Shown here: one piece after another, positions 35,356-45,450 of the stretch | Position numbering within the stretch: the stretch's first letter is position 1 | Layout of the letters: each line of letters opens with the position of its first letter | NCBI GenBank assembly: GCA_947253875.1 | Contig: CAMYAM010000004.1 | Coordinates: 55,772 to 119,771, forward strand | DNA from: an uncultured Fastidiosipila sp. | Lineage (GTDB): Bacteria; Bacillota; Clostridia; Saccharofermentanales; Fastidiosipilaceae | DNA: 64,000 bases | Direction: 5' to 3' | The notes under the pieces: generated by a model | The model's database searches: none | The model's input: only the letters and a program-made list of their open reading frames with translations | What the model was told of the DNA's origin: nothing | Translations under genes and position numbers: made by a program

Positions 35356-36873
35356 ATGCAGATAAAAAAGAAATTTATAAAATTAAATATTTTAGTAATT
35401 GTTTTTGCATTTTTCTTTGGTAATGTTTTTTATCCTGCTTTGCTTTTAGCAGATGAAACTAGTACTACTACGAAATCTCAACCTACATCTGAAAATGCCG
35501 AAAATACTGATAATACTGATAAATCCAATCGTTCTGAAGAAACAAGTAGTGAAAATAGTACAAACACTAGTTCCAGCAGAAGCTCATCTAGTAATGAAAG
35601 AGAGAATTCTGCCAGTAATAATTCAAAAAACAATGACAACAATGATTGGACATTAGATTATAAGACTGAATTTGAAAACTACTATGTATTTGATAATCTC
35701 AATAGATCTAAACTTTACAAAAAAAATGAGCTCGTTGAGCGTGAGGACCCACTTGCTCTTAATATACTGATTTCACTACTTGCAATTGAGACATTAGATA
35801 TTAATAGCTCTATTACTATTAGTAATGAAACTGCAACAAAATCAGTAAATGAGAATATTTCTAACGTCATACTAAATGCTGGATCTAAATATGAAGTTCA
35901 GTTTTTAATCTATGCAACCCTTTTTTATGACTCTAAAGCTGCTCTAGAAGCTCTAACATTGAGTCTAAGCGAATCTGTCGAAAGCTTTCAAACATTAGTT
36001 AATTCTAGGCTTCGCAACTTAAGTATGGACAATAGTAAACTTATTGTTAATACGGATAAAAATACTATTAAACTCTCCACAAACTCTCAAGACATGGGAT
36101 TCTTGCTCGCAGCAGCTTATACAAATACTCTATTTAAAAAAATTTTCACTAGTAACAGTGAAATCTATATATCTCCTCTAGACGGTCAGAACAGACCTTT
36201 ATATTTACGTAATCGTATGGACTTTGTATGGACTTGGACACGAAATGAAATTACTGGTGCATTAAGTGCAAGTGATGAAAACAGCACAAGTTTTGCTTAC
36301 ATATTCCCTGGAGATAACTATGCAATTTACATGTTGCAGAATGCAGAATACTATGATGATAATACAGACAAATCTAGAATTTTTAACAACTCAATCATTG
36401 AAGCAAGTTCACTTCGCAACGAAATTATATCTAACTATATTCGTACCGTTCTTGTACAAAAAGGCAATTACTTTGATACGATTGCTCTAAAAAACGGTAT
36501 GCAAGTTGAATTAATTTACCTTAGCACTATCTACTACCTCAAACCTACATTTATTAATGAAATTGTTCCACAAATTAGTTTTAAATTGCAAGACACAATT
36601 AACTTGCCAATTACCGCTGGAGAAAGCTTGGGAACTATAAACATGGTTCTTCCTAACGGAGACACATTTTCTGCCGATGTAGGTTCAAATAATGATATTT
36701 ATAGCCAAAATAATATTATAGAAAACTTGCTCAGTACTATTAGCGAAAATGAAAATATAACTAGACTAATCTATGCTCTCTTCATTGTTTTGTTAATTGT
36801 AATCCTAATCGAAATAGCATTATTTCTATTTAGAAAATTTTTATTTAACAACAAGAACAAGCTAAAAAAATAG
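35356..36873 (+). CDS. Membrane-anchored S11 carboxypeptidase-like protein without active-site motifs
   Basis: A 505-residue envelope protein. A signal peptide (about 1-33) is followed by a Ser/Thr/Asn-rich low-complexity linker (34-95), a domain aligned by length and hydrophobic pattern with DacA/PBP5-type D-Ala-D-Ala carboxypeptidases, a PBP5_C-like strand region (LPITAGESLGTINMVLPNGD), and a C-terminal membrane helix. The aligned catalytic motifs are missing: PLALNILISLLAIE sits where SxxK should be, FYDSKAALEAL where SxN should be, and ITGALSAS where KTG should be. It is thus a likely non-catalytic homologue; the role may be peptidoglycan binding. Alignment was by eye. Confidence 0.65.
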   Translation: MQIKKKFIKLNILVIVFAFFFGNVFYPALLLADETSTTTKSQPTSENAENTDNTDKSNRSEETSSENSTNTSSSRSSSSNERENSASNNSKNNDNNDWTLDYKTEFENYYVFDNLNRSKLYKKNELVEREDPLALNILISLLAIETLDINSSITISNETATKSVNENISNVILNAGSKYEVQFLIYATLFYDSKAALEALTLSLSESVESFQTLVNSRLRNLSMDNSKLIVNTDKNTIKLSTNSQDMGFLLAAAYTNTLFKKIFTSNSEIYISPLDGQNRPLYLRNRMDFVWTWTRNEITGALSASDENSTSFAYIFPGDNYAIYMLQNAEYYDDNTDKSRIFNNSIIEASSLRNEIISNYIRTVLVQKGNYFDTIALKNGMQVELIYLSTIYYLKPTFINEIVPQISFKLQDTINLPITAGESLGTINMVLPNGDTFSADVGSNNDIYSQNNIIENLLSTISENENITRLIYALFIVLLIVILIEIALFLFRKFLFNNKNKLKK

Positions 36874-37015
36874 CTAGAACAAGTTAGACTAATTTTTCTT
36901 TTCTCTACTAACTTACTTCTACCTAATAACATTATAATTAATGGCATTTTGTGCTAAAATTGTAGGAGCTGTGAGCCCTGGTGGCTTAAACTAATGAATT
37001 TAGGAAGTGAGTATT

Positions 37016-38488
37016 ATGAAAGATAATATAGTTAGAACCCGTTTCGCCCCTTCTCCAACCGGTTTCATGCATATTGGTAATCTAAGAACTGCATTATTCG
37101 AGTATTTAGTAGCCAAAAGCGCTGGTGGAGATTTTGTTTTGAGAATTGAAGATACTGATCAAGAACGTTTTGTCGAAGGTGCAGTTGATAAGATTTATCA
37201 AGCTTTAAAAATCACAGGATTGCAGCATGATGAAGGTCCAGATATAGGTGGGAATTATGGTCCTTATGTACAAAGCGAACGTAAAGATATCTATAAAGAA
37301 GCAATTAAACCCTTACTAGATAGCGGCAAAGCTTATTACTGCTTCTGTTCAGAAGAACGTCTAGAAGAAGTTCAAGCTCAACAAAAAGCTGCTGGTTCAG
37401 ATTTTATTGGTTACGATAGACATTGTAGGCATCTCAGTTCTGAAGAAGTTCAAGAAAAATTAGCTTCCGGTGCAAGTTATGTCATTCGACAAGCTATGCC
37501 TACAGAGGGAGAAATCACTTACACAGATGAAGTCTATGGCGAGCTTACTTTCGAAAATGCAACTTTTGAGGATCAAGTTTTATTAAAATCCGATGGTTTT
37601 CCTACATATAATTATGCTAACGTAATAGATGACCATGCTATGAATATTACTCATATCGTGCGTGGTAATGAATATTTAAGTTCAACACCTAAATATATTC
37701 ATTTATATGAAGCTTTTGGTTATGATGTTCCTAAATTTATTCACTTACCTCTTATTAATGGTAATGATGGGACTAAACTCTCCAAACGTCATGGCGCAAC
37801 TAGTCTTGAAGATTTGCTTAAAGAAGGTTATTTACCAGAAGCAATTGTTAACTATCTAGCAATGTTAGGTTGGTCACCTAAAGGCACTCAAGAATTTTTC
37901 ACATTGCCAGAATTAGAGAAAGCTTTTAGTGTAGATGGTATAGCTAAGTCACCTGCAACCTACGATGAAGTTAAACTTCAATGGTACAATGAGCATTATA
38001 TGCAAAAACTTAGTCTGGCTGAATTTATTGCAGTAGCAAAGGATTTCTTCTTACAAGTTGATCCAGAAATGTCTGAAGAAACTATGAAGCTATTAGCAGA
38101 AAATCTCCAAAGCAGAATTAGTAAATTAACGGAAATTCCAGAAAAGATAGCTTTCATGGCTGGATTACAAGACTTTGATTTGGAATTACTAGTACATAAA
38201 AAGAGTAAATCTACACTAGAATCATCACAACAAGTTTTAAGCGATTTTGTAAGCATCCTAAAGGACACTGAATGGAATGACAATGCTATCAAAGCTTCAA
38301 TGATTGACTACGCCGAAAAAAATGAATTAAAAAACGGTACTGTTATGTTCCCTATACGTATAGCTGTTACTGGTCAAACTGTTACCCCTGGTGGTACAGT
38401 TGAAGTTTTACTTTACTTAGGCAAAGAAGAATCACTCAAGCGCTTACAACATAGTTTAGACAGATTAAATAAAGAATTAAATTCATAA
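37016..38488 (+). CDS. gltX: Glutamyl-tRNA synthetase
   Basis: GluRS charges tRNA-Glu. The frame begins MKDNIVRTRFAPSPTGFMHIGNLRT, with the class I HIGH-type motif, and carries the KLSKRHGATSLEDL block for the KMSKS loop. The 490-residue length is normal. I chose the ATG at 37016; AGGAAG lies about ten bases upstream, while a GTG three codons earlier would overlap that site. It sits directly ahead of glnS, 15 bases apart, so both are probably one operon. There is no T-box leader in the 140-base upstream region. Confidence 0.97.
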   Translation: MKDNIVRTRFAPSPTGFMHIGNLRTALFEYLVAKSAGGDFVLRIEDTDQERFVEGAVDKIYQALKITGLQHDEGPDIGGNYGPYVQSERKDIYKEAIKPLLDSGKAYYCFCSEERLEEVQAQQKAAGSDFIGYDRHCRHLSSEEVQEKLASGASYVIRQAMPTEGEITYTDEVYGELTFENATFEDQVLLKSDGFPTYNYANVIDDHAMNITHIVRGNEYLSSTPKYIHLYEAFGYDVPKFIHLPLINGNDGTKLSKRHGATSLEDLLKEGYLPEAIVNYLAMLGWSPKGTQEFFTLPELEKAFSVDGIAKSPATYDEVKLQWYNEHYMQKLSLAEFIAVAKDFFLQVDPEMSEETMKLLAENLQSRISKLTEIPEKIAFMAGLQDFDLELLVHKKSKSTLESSQQVLSDFVSILKDTEWNDNAIKASMIDYAEKNELKNGTVMFPIRIAVTGQTVTPGGTVEVLLYLGKEESLKRLQHSLDRLNKELNS

Positions 38489-38503
38489 ATTTACGAGGTG
38501 TTT

Positions 38504-40210
38504 ATGGTAGAAAATAAAAATAATGTTACTTTAACAGAAAACGATGAAAATACTACTGAGACTAGTAACTTTATCGAAAAATTCATTGATGAAGATATTG
38601 CCAAAGATGGTCAATTTGAAGGAATGGCAGTCCATACCCGTTTCCCACCTGAGCCAAATGGTTACCTACATATAGGGCATGCAAAAGCTGTATGTTTAAA
38701 CTTTGGAATTGCTGAGAAATACAAGGGTCTTTGTAATTTACGTATGGATGATACTAATCCAGTTGCAGAAGATAAAGACTTTGTTGATCAGATAGTTTCA
38801 GATATACATTGGTTAGGCTTTGATTGGGGAGATAGATTTTACTACGCTTCTGATTACTTCCAAGCGATGTATGAATTTGCAATCGAATTAATTAAGAAAG
38901 ATCTCGCTTACGTTGATGAATCTTCAGCAGAAACAATCCGTGAAAATCGTGGTACTTTAACAGAGCCTGGTGTTGAATCAGAATATCGCAATCGACCTAT
39001 AGAGGAAAGCTTAGAATTATTTGAGCGTATGCGTGCTGGAGAATTTGAAGATGGAGCTATGGTATTACGTGCCAAGATTGATATGAGTTCTGGAAACATT
39101 AATATGCGTGACCCAGTCATCTACAGAATTAGCCATACTCCTCACCATAGAACTGGTACTGAATGGCCAATTTATCCAATGTATGATTTCGCTCACCCTA
39201 TAGAAGATGCTTTAGAACATATCACACACTCACTTTGTACCATGGAGTTTGAGGATCACAGACCTTTATATAATTGGGTACGTGATAATACTTCAGTTCC
39301 TTCTAAACCAAGACAAATTGAATTTAGCCGTTTAGGTATTGAATATACTGTTATGAGTAAACGTAAGCTGCGTCAACTTGTTGAAGAAGGTTTGGTTGAT
39401 GGCTGGGACGACCCTCGAATGCCAACAATTGCAGGTTTAAGACGTCGTGGTTTCACACCAAGATCAATTCGTAACTTTTCTGAAGGCGTAGGTATCACTA
39501 AGAGCCAGAACATGATTGAATACTCTTTCCTAGAGTCTAATCTGCGTGACGACCTAAATGAACATGCCGATAGAAGATTTGTTGTATTAGAACCAGTTGA
39601 GTTAGAAATTACTAATTATCCAGACGACAAAACTGAATACTTCTCAGTTGACAATCATCCTGACTATTCAGAAAGAGGCAGTCGTGATCTACCATTTAGT
39701 AAACATCTATGGATAGAGCGTGATGACTTCATGATTGATCCTGTAAAAAAATACAACCGTCTATATGTAGGTAATAAAGTTAGACTTCGTGAAGCATATA
39801 TTGTAGAGTGTACTGGTTTCGATACTGACGAAAATGGCAACGTTACAAAAGTATATGCAACATATGACGAAGTTACAAAAGGCGGTAAAGCTCGTGAAGG
39901 TGAAAAGGTTCGCGGTACAATCCACTGGGTTGAAAAATCAACAGCACTTGATTTGGAAGCTAGAATTTACGCACCACTCTTCACTGTTTCTAACCCAGAT
40001 GAAGCTGAGAACTACAAAGATGTAATAAACAAAGATTCATTAGAAGTATTACAAGCAAAAGCTGAACCAAGCTTGTTAAATACTGAAGCCGAAGAACACT
40101 TCCAGTTTATGCGTAAAGGCTATTTCACAAGAGATAATAGACCTGAGAATCAGAATAAATTAGTCTTCAACCAATCAGTAGGTCTAAAAGACACTTTTAA
40201 TCGTAAGTAA
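38504..40210 (+). CDS. glnS: Glutaminyl-tRNA synthetase
   Basis: GlnRS charges tRNA-Gln directly. It has HTRFPPEPNGYLHIGHAKA (HIGH motif), KGLCNLRMDDTNPVAEDKDF, and VMSKRKLRQLVEEGLVDGWDDPRMPTI (KMSKS region); the C-terminal anticodon-binding domain is complete (568 residues). Many Bacillota lack GlnRS and use GatCAB transamidation, so this gene is a useful phylogenetic trait, though other Clostridia have it. The ATG at 38504 has GAGGTG upstream. It ends before a bidirectional terminator. Confidence 0.97.
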   Translation: MVENKNNVTLTENDENTTETSNFIEKFIDEDIAKDGQFEGMAVHTRFPPEPNGYLHIGHAKAVCLNFGIAEKYKGLCNLRMDDTNPVAEDKDFVDQIVSDIHWLGFDWGDRFYYASDYFQAMYEFAIELIKKDLAYVDESSAETIRENRGTLTEPGVESEYRNRPIEESLELFERMRAGEFEDGAMVLRAKIDMSSGNINMRDPVIYRISHTPHHRTGTEWPIYPMYDFAHPIEDALEHITHSLCTMEFEDHRPLYNWVRDNTSVPSKPRQIEFSRLGIEYTVMSKRKLRQLVEEGLVDGWDDPRMPTIAGLRRRGFTPRSIRNFSEGVGITKSQNMIEYSFLESNLRDDLNEHADRRFVVLEPVELEITNYPDDKTEYFSVDNHPDYSERGSRDLPFSKHLWIERDDFMIDPVKKYNRLYVGNKVRLREAYIVECTGFDTDENGNVTKVYATYDEVTKGGKAREGEKVRGTIHWVEKSTALDLEARIYAPLFTVSNPDEAENYKDVINKDSLEVLQAKAEPSLLNTEAEEHFQFMRKGYFTRDNRPENQNKLVFNQSVGLKDTFNRK

Positions 40211-40231
40211 TTGAGTTCTTACTAAATTTTC

Positions 40232-40270
40232 AAAGCCTGCACTGAGATATCTCAACGCAGGCTTTCATTT
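40232..40270. terminator. Bidirectional terminator after glnS
   Basis: AAAGCCTGC at 40232-40240 pairs with GCAGGCTTT at 40257-40265, with an inner TGAGATATCTCA palindrome, followed by CATTTTATC on the plus strand. It separates the convergent glnS and ABC exporter genes. Confidence 0.82.
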
Positions 40271-40292
40271 TATCTTTAAAATTATTTCTTAA

Positions 40293-42053
40293 CTATGCAA
40301 ATTGACTGTTAAAGAGATTGTAATAGAATCCTCTTCTTCCAATTAACTCATCATGTGTACCTACTTCCACTACATCACCTTTATTCATGACCAGTATTAG
40401 ATCTGCACTCTTAATTGTAGAAAGTCGATGAGCAATTATAAAACTTGTTTTACCCTTCATTAATTCTGCAAAAGCTTTTTGTACCAAAATTTCAGTACGT
40501 GTATCTATATCTGATGTAGCTTCATCAAGAATTAACATATCTGGTTTGCTTATAAAAACTCTCGCCAGAGTCAATAACTGTTTTTGACCAGTTGATAAAT
40601 TTGCAGAAGCACTAGCAAGCTTAGTCTGATATCCTTCTTCCAATTGCATAATGAAATCATGTGCTTGTGCCTTCTTAGCAGCTTCAATAACTTCTGCTTC
40701 ACTCGCACTACCATCTGATTTTCCATAAGCAATGTTGTCAAATATGGATGATCTAAGTAGCCAAGTTTCTTGCAGAACCATACCATAAGCTGCCCTTACG
40801 CTATCTCTCTTTACTTCTGCAATATTCTGATTATCTAGATAAATTGCACCTTCCTGCGGCTCATAGAAACGCATTAGCAAGTTTACCAAAGTAGTCTTTC
40901 CTGCTCCAGTAGGACCAACGATTGCTACAGTTTGTCCTGATTTAACATTAAGATTCAAGTCTTCTATTAATTTTTGATTCTTTTCATAAGCGAAACTTAA
41001 GTTATTGAATTCAATGTCTCCACCTTGGAACACTAGATTAGGTTTATCTAATTCTGGGTCTAAAGCTTCCAAATCTAATATTTCAAAAATTCTTGCTGAA
41101 GAAGCTAGCCCAGCTTGAATTTCTGTCATTACCTGAGCTATCTGGTTAACAGGTTTAGCATATTGCAAGGCGTAAGTTAGAAATGCACTAATGGCACCAA
41201 TACTAATCTCTCCTTTTGCAGCTAAAACAATTGACATAACTCCTACAACTATATAAGTAATATTATTGACTAATCTTGTACCGGGATTCGTCAAGGAAGA
41301 CACGAATTGAGCTTTTTGCCCTACTTCATATAATTGTTCATTTAAAACATCGTAATCTGCTTGAGTTTTTGTTTCAGCGGAGAAAGCACGAATTACTTTC
41401 TGTCCGGTAATCATCTCTTCTGAATATGCTTGAATTTCACCAGTAACTTTGGACTGCTCTAAGAATAGCTTATTTGAAGCAAATGCAATACTGCTGGTAA
41501 TAAAAAATGAAATTGGAGTTAATAAAATTATCAAAGCTGCAACTAAAAAGTCCATTCTCAGCATTAGTACTACTGCACCAATAAGAATAACCACACCAGA
41601 AAATAGCTCCTGCAAAATATTCTGAATAGAAATTGCTACAGCTTGTACATCGTTAGTTAATCTACTAATGACATCTCCCTGCTTGCTTCTATCGTAGAAT
41701 GAAGTTGGAAGTTCAGTTAAATGTGCAAAAGTATCACCTCTCAGGCTACTGCTTATTCTGTTACTCAATTTAGCCACATTTCTACCCAAAATTAATTCCG
41801 TGACAAAAGAAAAAATATAAATTACAACTAGTAACAAAATATTTAATAGTTGATTATAATTTTTTGCAACATAAGCATCAAGAATTCTAGCTATTTGTAG
41901 AGGTGCTAATAATTGAAAAACACCTACTAATAAACCTAGAAATATAGTAAATCCTAATAATAACTTATGATTTCTACCATACTTCATAAGTCGCAGGAAG
42001 TTTTTCCAAATAGCTGTGTTGGAAATATTTTTATCATTTTTATTTCTAAGCAT
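40293..42053 (-). CDS. ABC exporter subunit with canonical ATPase site residues
   Basis: A half-transporter of 586 residues: six membrane helices (about 20-300) and a nucleotide-binding domain with Walker A GPTGAGKTTL, signature LSTGQKQLLTLAR (LSGGQ variant) and Walker B LILDEATSDID with catalytic Glu. It pairs with the upstream gene as a heterodimeric exporter of the type that expels lipids, peptides or drugs. The start is at one of three close codons; 42053 (MLRNKNDKN) has AGGTGA upstream. It overlaps the end of its partner by several bases, so translation is coupled. Substrate unknown. Confidence 0.9.
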   Translation of the reverse strand: MLRNKNDKNISNTAIWKNFLRLMKYGRNHKLLLGFTIFLGLLVGVFQLLAPLQIARILDAYVAKNYNQLLNILLLVVIYIFSFVTELILGRNVAKLSNRISSSLRGDTFAHLTELPTSFYDRSKQGDVISRLTNDVQAVAISIQNILQELFSGVVILIGAVVLMLRMDFLVAALIILLTPISFFITSSIAFASNKLFLEQSKVTGEIQAYSEEMITGQKVIRAFSAETKTQADYDVLNEQLYEVGQKAQFVSSLTNPGTRLVNNITYIVVGVMSIVLAAKGEISIGAISAFLTYALQYAKPVNQIAQVMTEIQAGLASSARIFEILDLEALDPELDKPNLVFQGGDIEFNNLSFAYEKNQKLIEDLNLNVKSGQTVAIVGPTGAGKTTLVNLLMRFYEPQEGAIYLDNQNIAEVKRDSVRAAYGMVLQETWLLRSSIFDNIAYGKSDGSASEAEVIEAAKKAQAHDFIMQLEEGYQTKLASASANLSTGQKQLLTLARVFISKPDMLILDEATSDIDTRTEILVQKAFAELMKGKTSFIIAHRLSTIKSADLILVMNKGDVVEVGTHDELIGRRGFYYNLFNSQFA

Positions 42054-43914
42054 TATCATCACCTACTTCTACTGGTTTCTCTTGACTTAAATAAATCTCT
42101 TTATACAATCGACTTGTTTTAAGTAATTCTTCGTGACTACCTTCTGCAACTATTTTTCCTGTATCCAGCAAAATAATTTTATCCATATTTTGCATACTTC
42201 TGACCCTTTGCGAAATATATATCATTGCAGGCTTCCAAGATAAATTACGTATCGCTTTGTTTAACTTTGCTTCAGTAGCATAGTCTAAAGCACTAGCTGA
42301 GTCATCAAAAATTATAATTGGAGTTTGTAAAGCCAAAGCTCTAGCAATTGCCAATCTTTGCCTCTGTCCACCACTGAAGTTTCTTCCATTTCTTTCAACT
42401 TCAGCATCCAAAGTATTAGTCTTAGCTTCAACAAAATCCTGGGCTTGCGCACTGTTAAGGGCATTCCAGAGTTTTTCATCCAAGTTAAGTCCCTTATCTG
42501 CCTCTAATCCGGTTAACCCTAAACCAATATTCTCCCTGATTGTACCTGTAAATAGCAGTGGTTTTTGTGGAACATAAGCTATATTTTGAATAATCTCAGC
42601 TCTCTCCATATTGCGAATATCTTTACCATTAATGTAGATTTGTCCAAAACTAGCTTCATAGAATCTCTGAATTACTCTAGCTAAACTACTCTTACCTGAA
42701 CCAGTCGCACCTATAATACCTAGGCTTTCTCCTCTGTTTAATGTAAAAGATATTTTATCCAAAACAGGTTTAGCATCTCTGGCGTAGGCAAAATCTACAG
42801 AGTTTACACACAAAAGATTTGCATCTTTCTTATCTTCAACTTTTAAAGCATATAATTTTGCAGATTTTGGATCTCCTGCTCTATACCTTTCACTATCAAT
42901 TAGACTAATATCTTCTTCGCTTAACACCTGAATCTCAGGCTCAGTATCTAGAGCTTCAGCTAACCTCTCACATGAACTCATAATTCTAGGAACTTCTACT
43001 AGAAGAGTTGTTAGAACTGTAACTCCTTGCAAAACTAAACCTAAGTAATTAATTAATGCAATCAATTCTCCTGCAGTCAAAGTTTGCATTTGGATTCTAT
43101 CTCCACCAAGAACCAAGACAAAAATAGTTGCTAGATTAATAATCAAAGCTGATCCAGGTGTAAGTAGTGCCGAAAGTTTCCCAATTTTTTCGAGGATAAA
43201 GTTAAGAGCTTTATTATTCTTCAAGAAAAAATCTTTCTCATGCTTAGAACGATTAAATGCTCTAATAATTCTAATACCACCCAATTGATCTTGGACTAAA
43301 CTTCCTAGCTCATCCGTATCCTCTTGAGCTTGCACTTGCATAGGAATTGTCTTACTCATTAATAGAATTAATAAAACGAAAATAAATACTATTATAGGTA
43401 TAAAAATGATAGCAATAGAGGGAGAAATAATAAAAGCAGCAACAGTCGAACCTATTATGAGTAGTGGAGCTCTAAATAATAATCTAATAAACTTTGCAAC
43501 TGCAAATTGAATATTTCCAATATCTAAGGTCAATCTATTACTTAAACTAACAGCACCAAATTTATCAAGTTGTCTGAAAGAAAAAGTTTGAATTTTACCG
43601 TATAAATCTCTTCTTATATGCGTTCCTACACCTTGTGAAGCTACAGAAGCCATATACTGACAAAGACATGAAAATCCGAAACTGGCAATAACAATTAACA
43701 ATAACCCAAGGCCTGAAAATAAGAAAAATTTACTATCCCCCTGATGTTTAGGGATTGAATCAATCATTCTTGCCATGATTAGAGGTATTAATAACTCTAT
43801 GACTGCTTCTACCATTTTGGCAGCAGGACCAACTATCGCTTGTAGCTTGAACGGTTTAATATAACTAGCAATTCTCAAAAATGCTGTACTACTTTTTTTA
43901 CTCTCTTTTTTCAT
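42046..43914 (-). CDS. ABC exporter subunit with degenerate Walker B
   Basis: The 622-residue partner half-transporter has six membrane helices (about 25-310) and an NBD with Walker A GATGSGKSSL, signature FSGGQRQRLAIARA and a Walker B reading IIIFDDSASALD, where the catalytic Glu is replaced by Asp. This asymmetry (one site active, one reduced) is the hallmark of heterodimeric exporters such as TmrAB or BmrCD. The start at 43914 has AGGTG just upstream; a GTG two codons earlier is less likely. It is the first gene of the pair. Confidence 0.9.
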   Translation of the reverse strand: MKKESKKSSTAFLRIASYIKPFKLQAIVGPAAKMVEAVIELLIPLIMARMIDSIPKHQGDSKFFLFSGLGLLLIVIASFGFSCLCQYMASVASQGVGTHIRRDLYGKIQTFSFRQLDKFGAVSLSNRLTLDIGNIQFAVAKFIRLLFRAPLLIIGSTVAAFIISPSIAIIFIPIIVFIFVLLILLMSKTIPMQVQAQEDTDELGSLVQDQLGGIRIIRAFNRSKHEKDFFLKNNKALNFILEKIGKLSALLTPGSALIINLATIFVLVLGGDRIQMQTLTAGELIALINYLGLVLQGVTVLTTLLVEVPRIMSSCERLAEALDTEPEIQVLSEEDISLIDSERYRAGDPKSAKLYALKVEDKKDANLLCVNSVDFAYARDAKPVLDKISFTLNRGESLGIIGATGSGKSSLARVIQRFYEASFGQIYINGKDIRNMERAEIIQNIAYVPQKPLLFTGTIRENIGLGLTGLEADKGLNLDEKLWNALNSAQAQDFVEAKTNTLDAEVERNGRNFSGGQRQRLAIARALALQTPIIIFDDSASALDYATEAKLNKAIRNLSWKPAMIYISQRVRSMQNMDKIILLDTGKIVAEGSHEELLKTSRLYKEIYLSQEKPVEVGDDNA

Positions 43915-44031
43915 ACTCACCTAATTCAAATAAAATTAATATAAGTATAACCAAAATAGTAGAAAACATACAAACAAGTATTACGCAAAGATATCGTACG
44001 TAAAAATGTCATAAAATCCCCCAACAAAGGC

Positions 44032-44069
44032 AAAAATAAACCCTCTATTTAAAACTAAACAAAGGGTCT
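44032..44069 (-). terminator. Terminator of the HtrA gene
   Basis: On the reverse strand GACCCT pairs with AGGGTT around a spacer rich in AT, followed by TATTTTTGC. It lies just after the htrA stop codon and ahead of the ABC genes. Confidence 0.55.
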
Positions 44070-44095
44070 AATTTCTTAAATTATTTTAGCAGCTC

Positions 44096-45340
44096 TTAAT
44101 CATGTTGTGCTTCAGCCAGAGTTACCTTACTCTTATGAGTTTCTCCATTTCTGTAGAATTCAATTTCAACCTCATCTCCAGCCTTATATCTATTCTTAAC
44201 AATATTAAGTTCAGCTACACTTGTTATTTTCTCACCAGCAAGACCTGTGATAATATCACCGATTTTCAAACCTGCCTTTAACACTGGGCTGTTCTCAGCA
44301 ATATCCCTAATCCATACCCCTGGTACTAAAATCTCAGGATAAGCTTTAGCCATATTCTCTGAAACATCAGAACCATATATTCCTAATGATGGCATTCCTT
44401 CTAGGTAACCTTTATTAATTAGTGAATTTACAATAGGAGTAACTGTATTGATTGGGATTGCAAAACCTAGACCTTCTACTGGAGCTGCATTTCTACTAGA
44501 ACTTACTTTTGCAACATTTATACCGATCAATTCACCATATGAATTAAATAGACCACCACCTGAGTTACCTGAGTTAATAGCTGCGTCGGTCTGAATGAGG
44601 TTTGTCAATTCAACTGAACCCTCAAGAACTAATCTACGGCCTAAAGAAGAAATAATACCTGTTGTAACAGTTCCGTGGAAGTCTCCTAAAGGATTACCGA
44701 CTGCAACAGCTAATTCTCCTACCTTTAGATCATCTGAGTTTCCTATCTCAACGAAAGGTAATTTTTTCTCCTCAATTTTGATAACTGCTATATCATTTGA
44801 AGGTGCTGTACCAACTAATTTTGCTCTATATGTTTCACCAGTTGCCAAGATAACATCAATTTGTGTAGCATTTGCTACAACGTGATTGTTAGTTACTATA
44901 TAACCATCTTCAGAAATCAATACTCCTGAACCTGCACTTTGAAATTCAAACATACCCAAGGCTGATTCTTTAACCCCAGTAGTGGTAATAGCTACAACTG
45001 CTGCTTTTGTTTTTTCAGCAATTTCTACTGTTGATAAGGGTTCATGTCCTAATGCATTTTTACCTTTACGTTTTGACGCCTCTTCTAAATTAAAGTGACG
45101 ATCTGTTGGTTTACTTTTATCTTTTTGTTCATTATTACTTGTTGAATTTTTATCTTGACTGGTCTGACTATCATCCTGACTTGGTTCATTTTGAGTTACT
45201 GTTGTTTGATTTTTATTTCCACCGATAGTTTTTAGGATTTCACCAGAATTACAACTACTAATCAACAAGCTAATAGCTAACAATGAAGCAAATACCTTTG
45301 TAAATCTTTTTTGCTTCTGTGTACTCTCTTGTCTTCTCAT
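44096..45340 (-). CDS. htrA: HtrA/DegP-like serine protease lipoprotein
   Basis: A surface quality-control protease. The signal peptide has a lipobox (LLISSC at about residues 25-30), then a Ser/Gln/Asp-rich linker, the trypsin-like domain with VTNNHVVA (catalytic His), NDIAVIKIE (Asp) and GNSGGGLF (Ser), and a PDZ domain near the C-terminus (LGIYGSDVSEN to SKVTLAEAQ). I chose 45340 (MRRQESTQKQ), as AGGAGG lies eight bases before; the longer frame lacks a site. All catalytic residues are intact, unlike the envelope homologues at 33.9 and 35.4 kb. Confidence 0.93.
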   Translation of the reverse strand: MRRQESTQKQKRFTKVFASLLAISLLISSCNSGEILKTIGGNKNQTTVTQNEPSQDDSQTSQDKNSTSNNEQKDKSKPTDRHFNLEEASKRKGKNALGHEPLSTVEIAEKTKAAVVAITTTGVKESALGMFEFQSAGSGVLISEDGYIVTNNHVVANATQIDVILATGETYRAKLVGTAPSNDIAVIKIEEKKLPFVEIGNSDDLKVGELAVAVGNPLGDFHGTVTTGIISSLGRRLVLEGSVELTNLIQTDAAINSGNSGGGLFNSYGELIGINVAKVSSSRNAAPVEGLGFAIPINTVTPIVNSLINKGYLEGMPSLGIYGSDVSENMAKAYPEILVPGVWIRDIAENSPVLKAGLKIGDIITGLAGEKITSVAELNIVKNRYKAGDEVEIEFYRNGETHKSKVTLAEAQHD

Positions 45341-45450
45341 CCTATTCCCCTCCTGATTAAATACGATAAAACTAGACATAGTTTACTAAAGAAAAATGAA
45401 TAAGATATAAATCACTTGGATAATAATTATAACTTTTTTTGAATAAATTA

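Noticed and set aside
36874..37015. T-box or other leader before gltX
   Set aside because: No T-box sequence or specifier helix could be read; only a small AGCC/GGCT hairpin near 36973-36987.
40293..43914. Two independent homodimeric ABC exporters
   Set aside because: Complementary Walker B residues (DE and DD) and overlapping genes fit one heterodimer.
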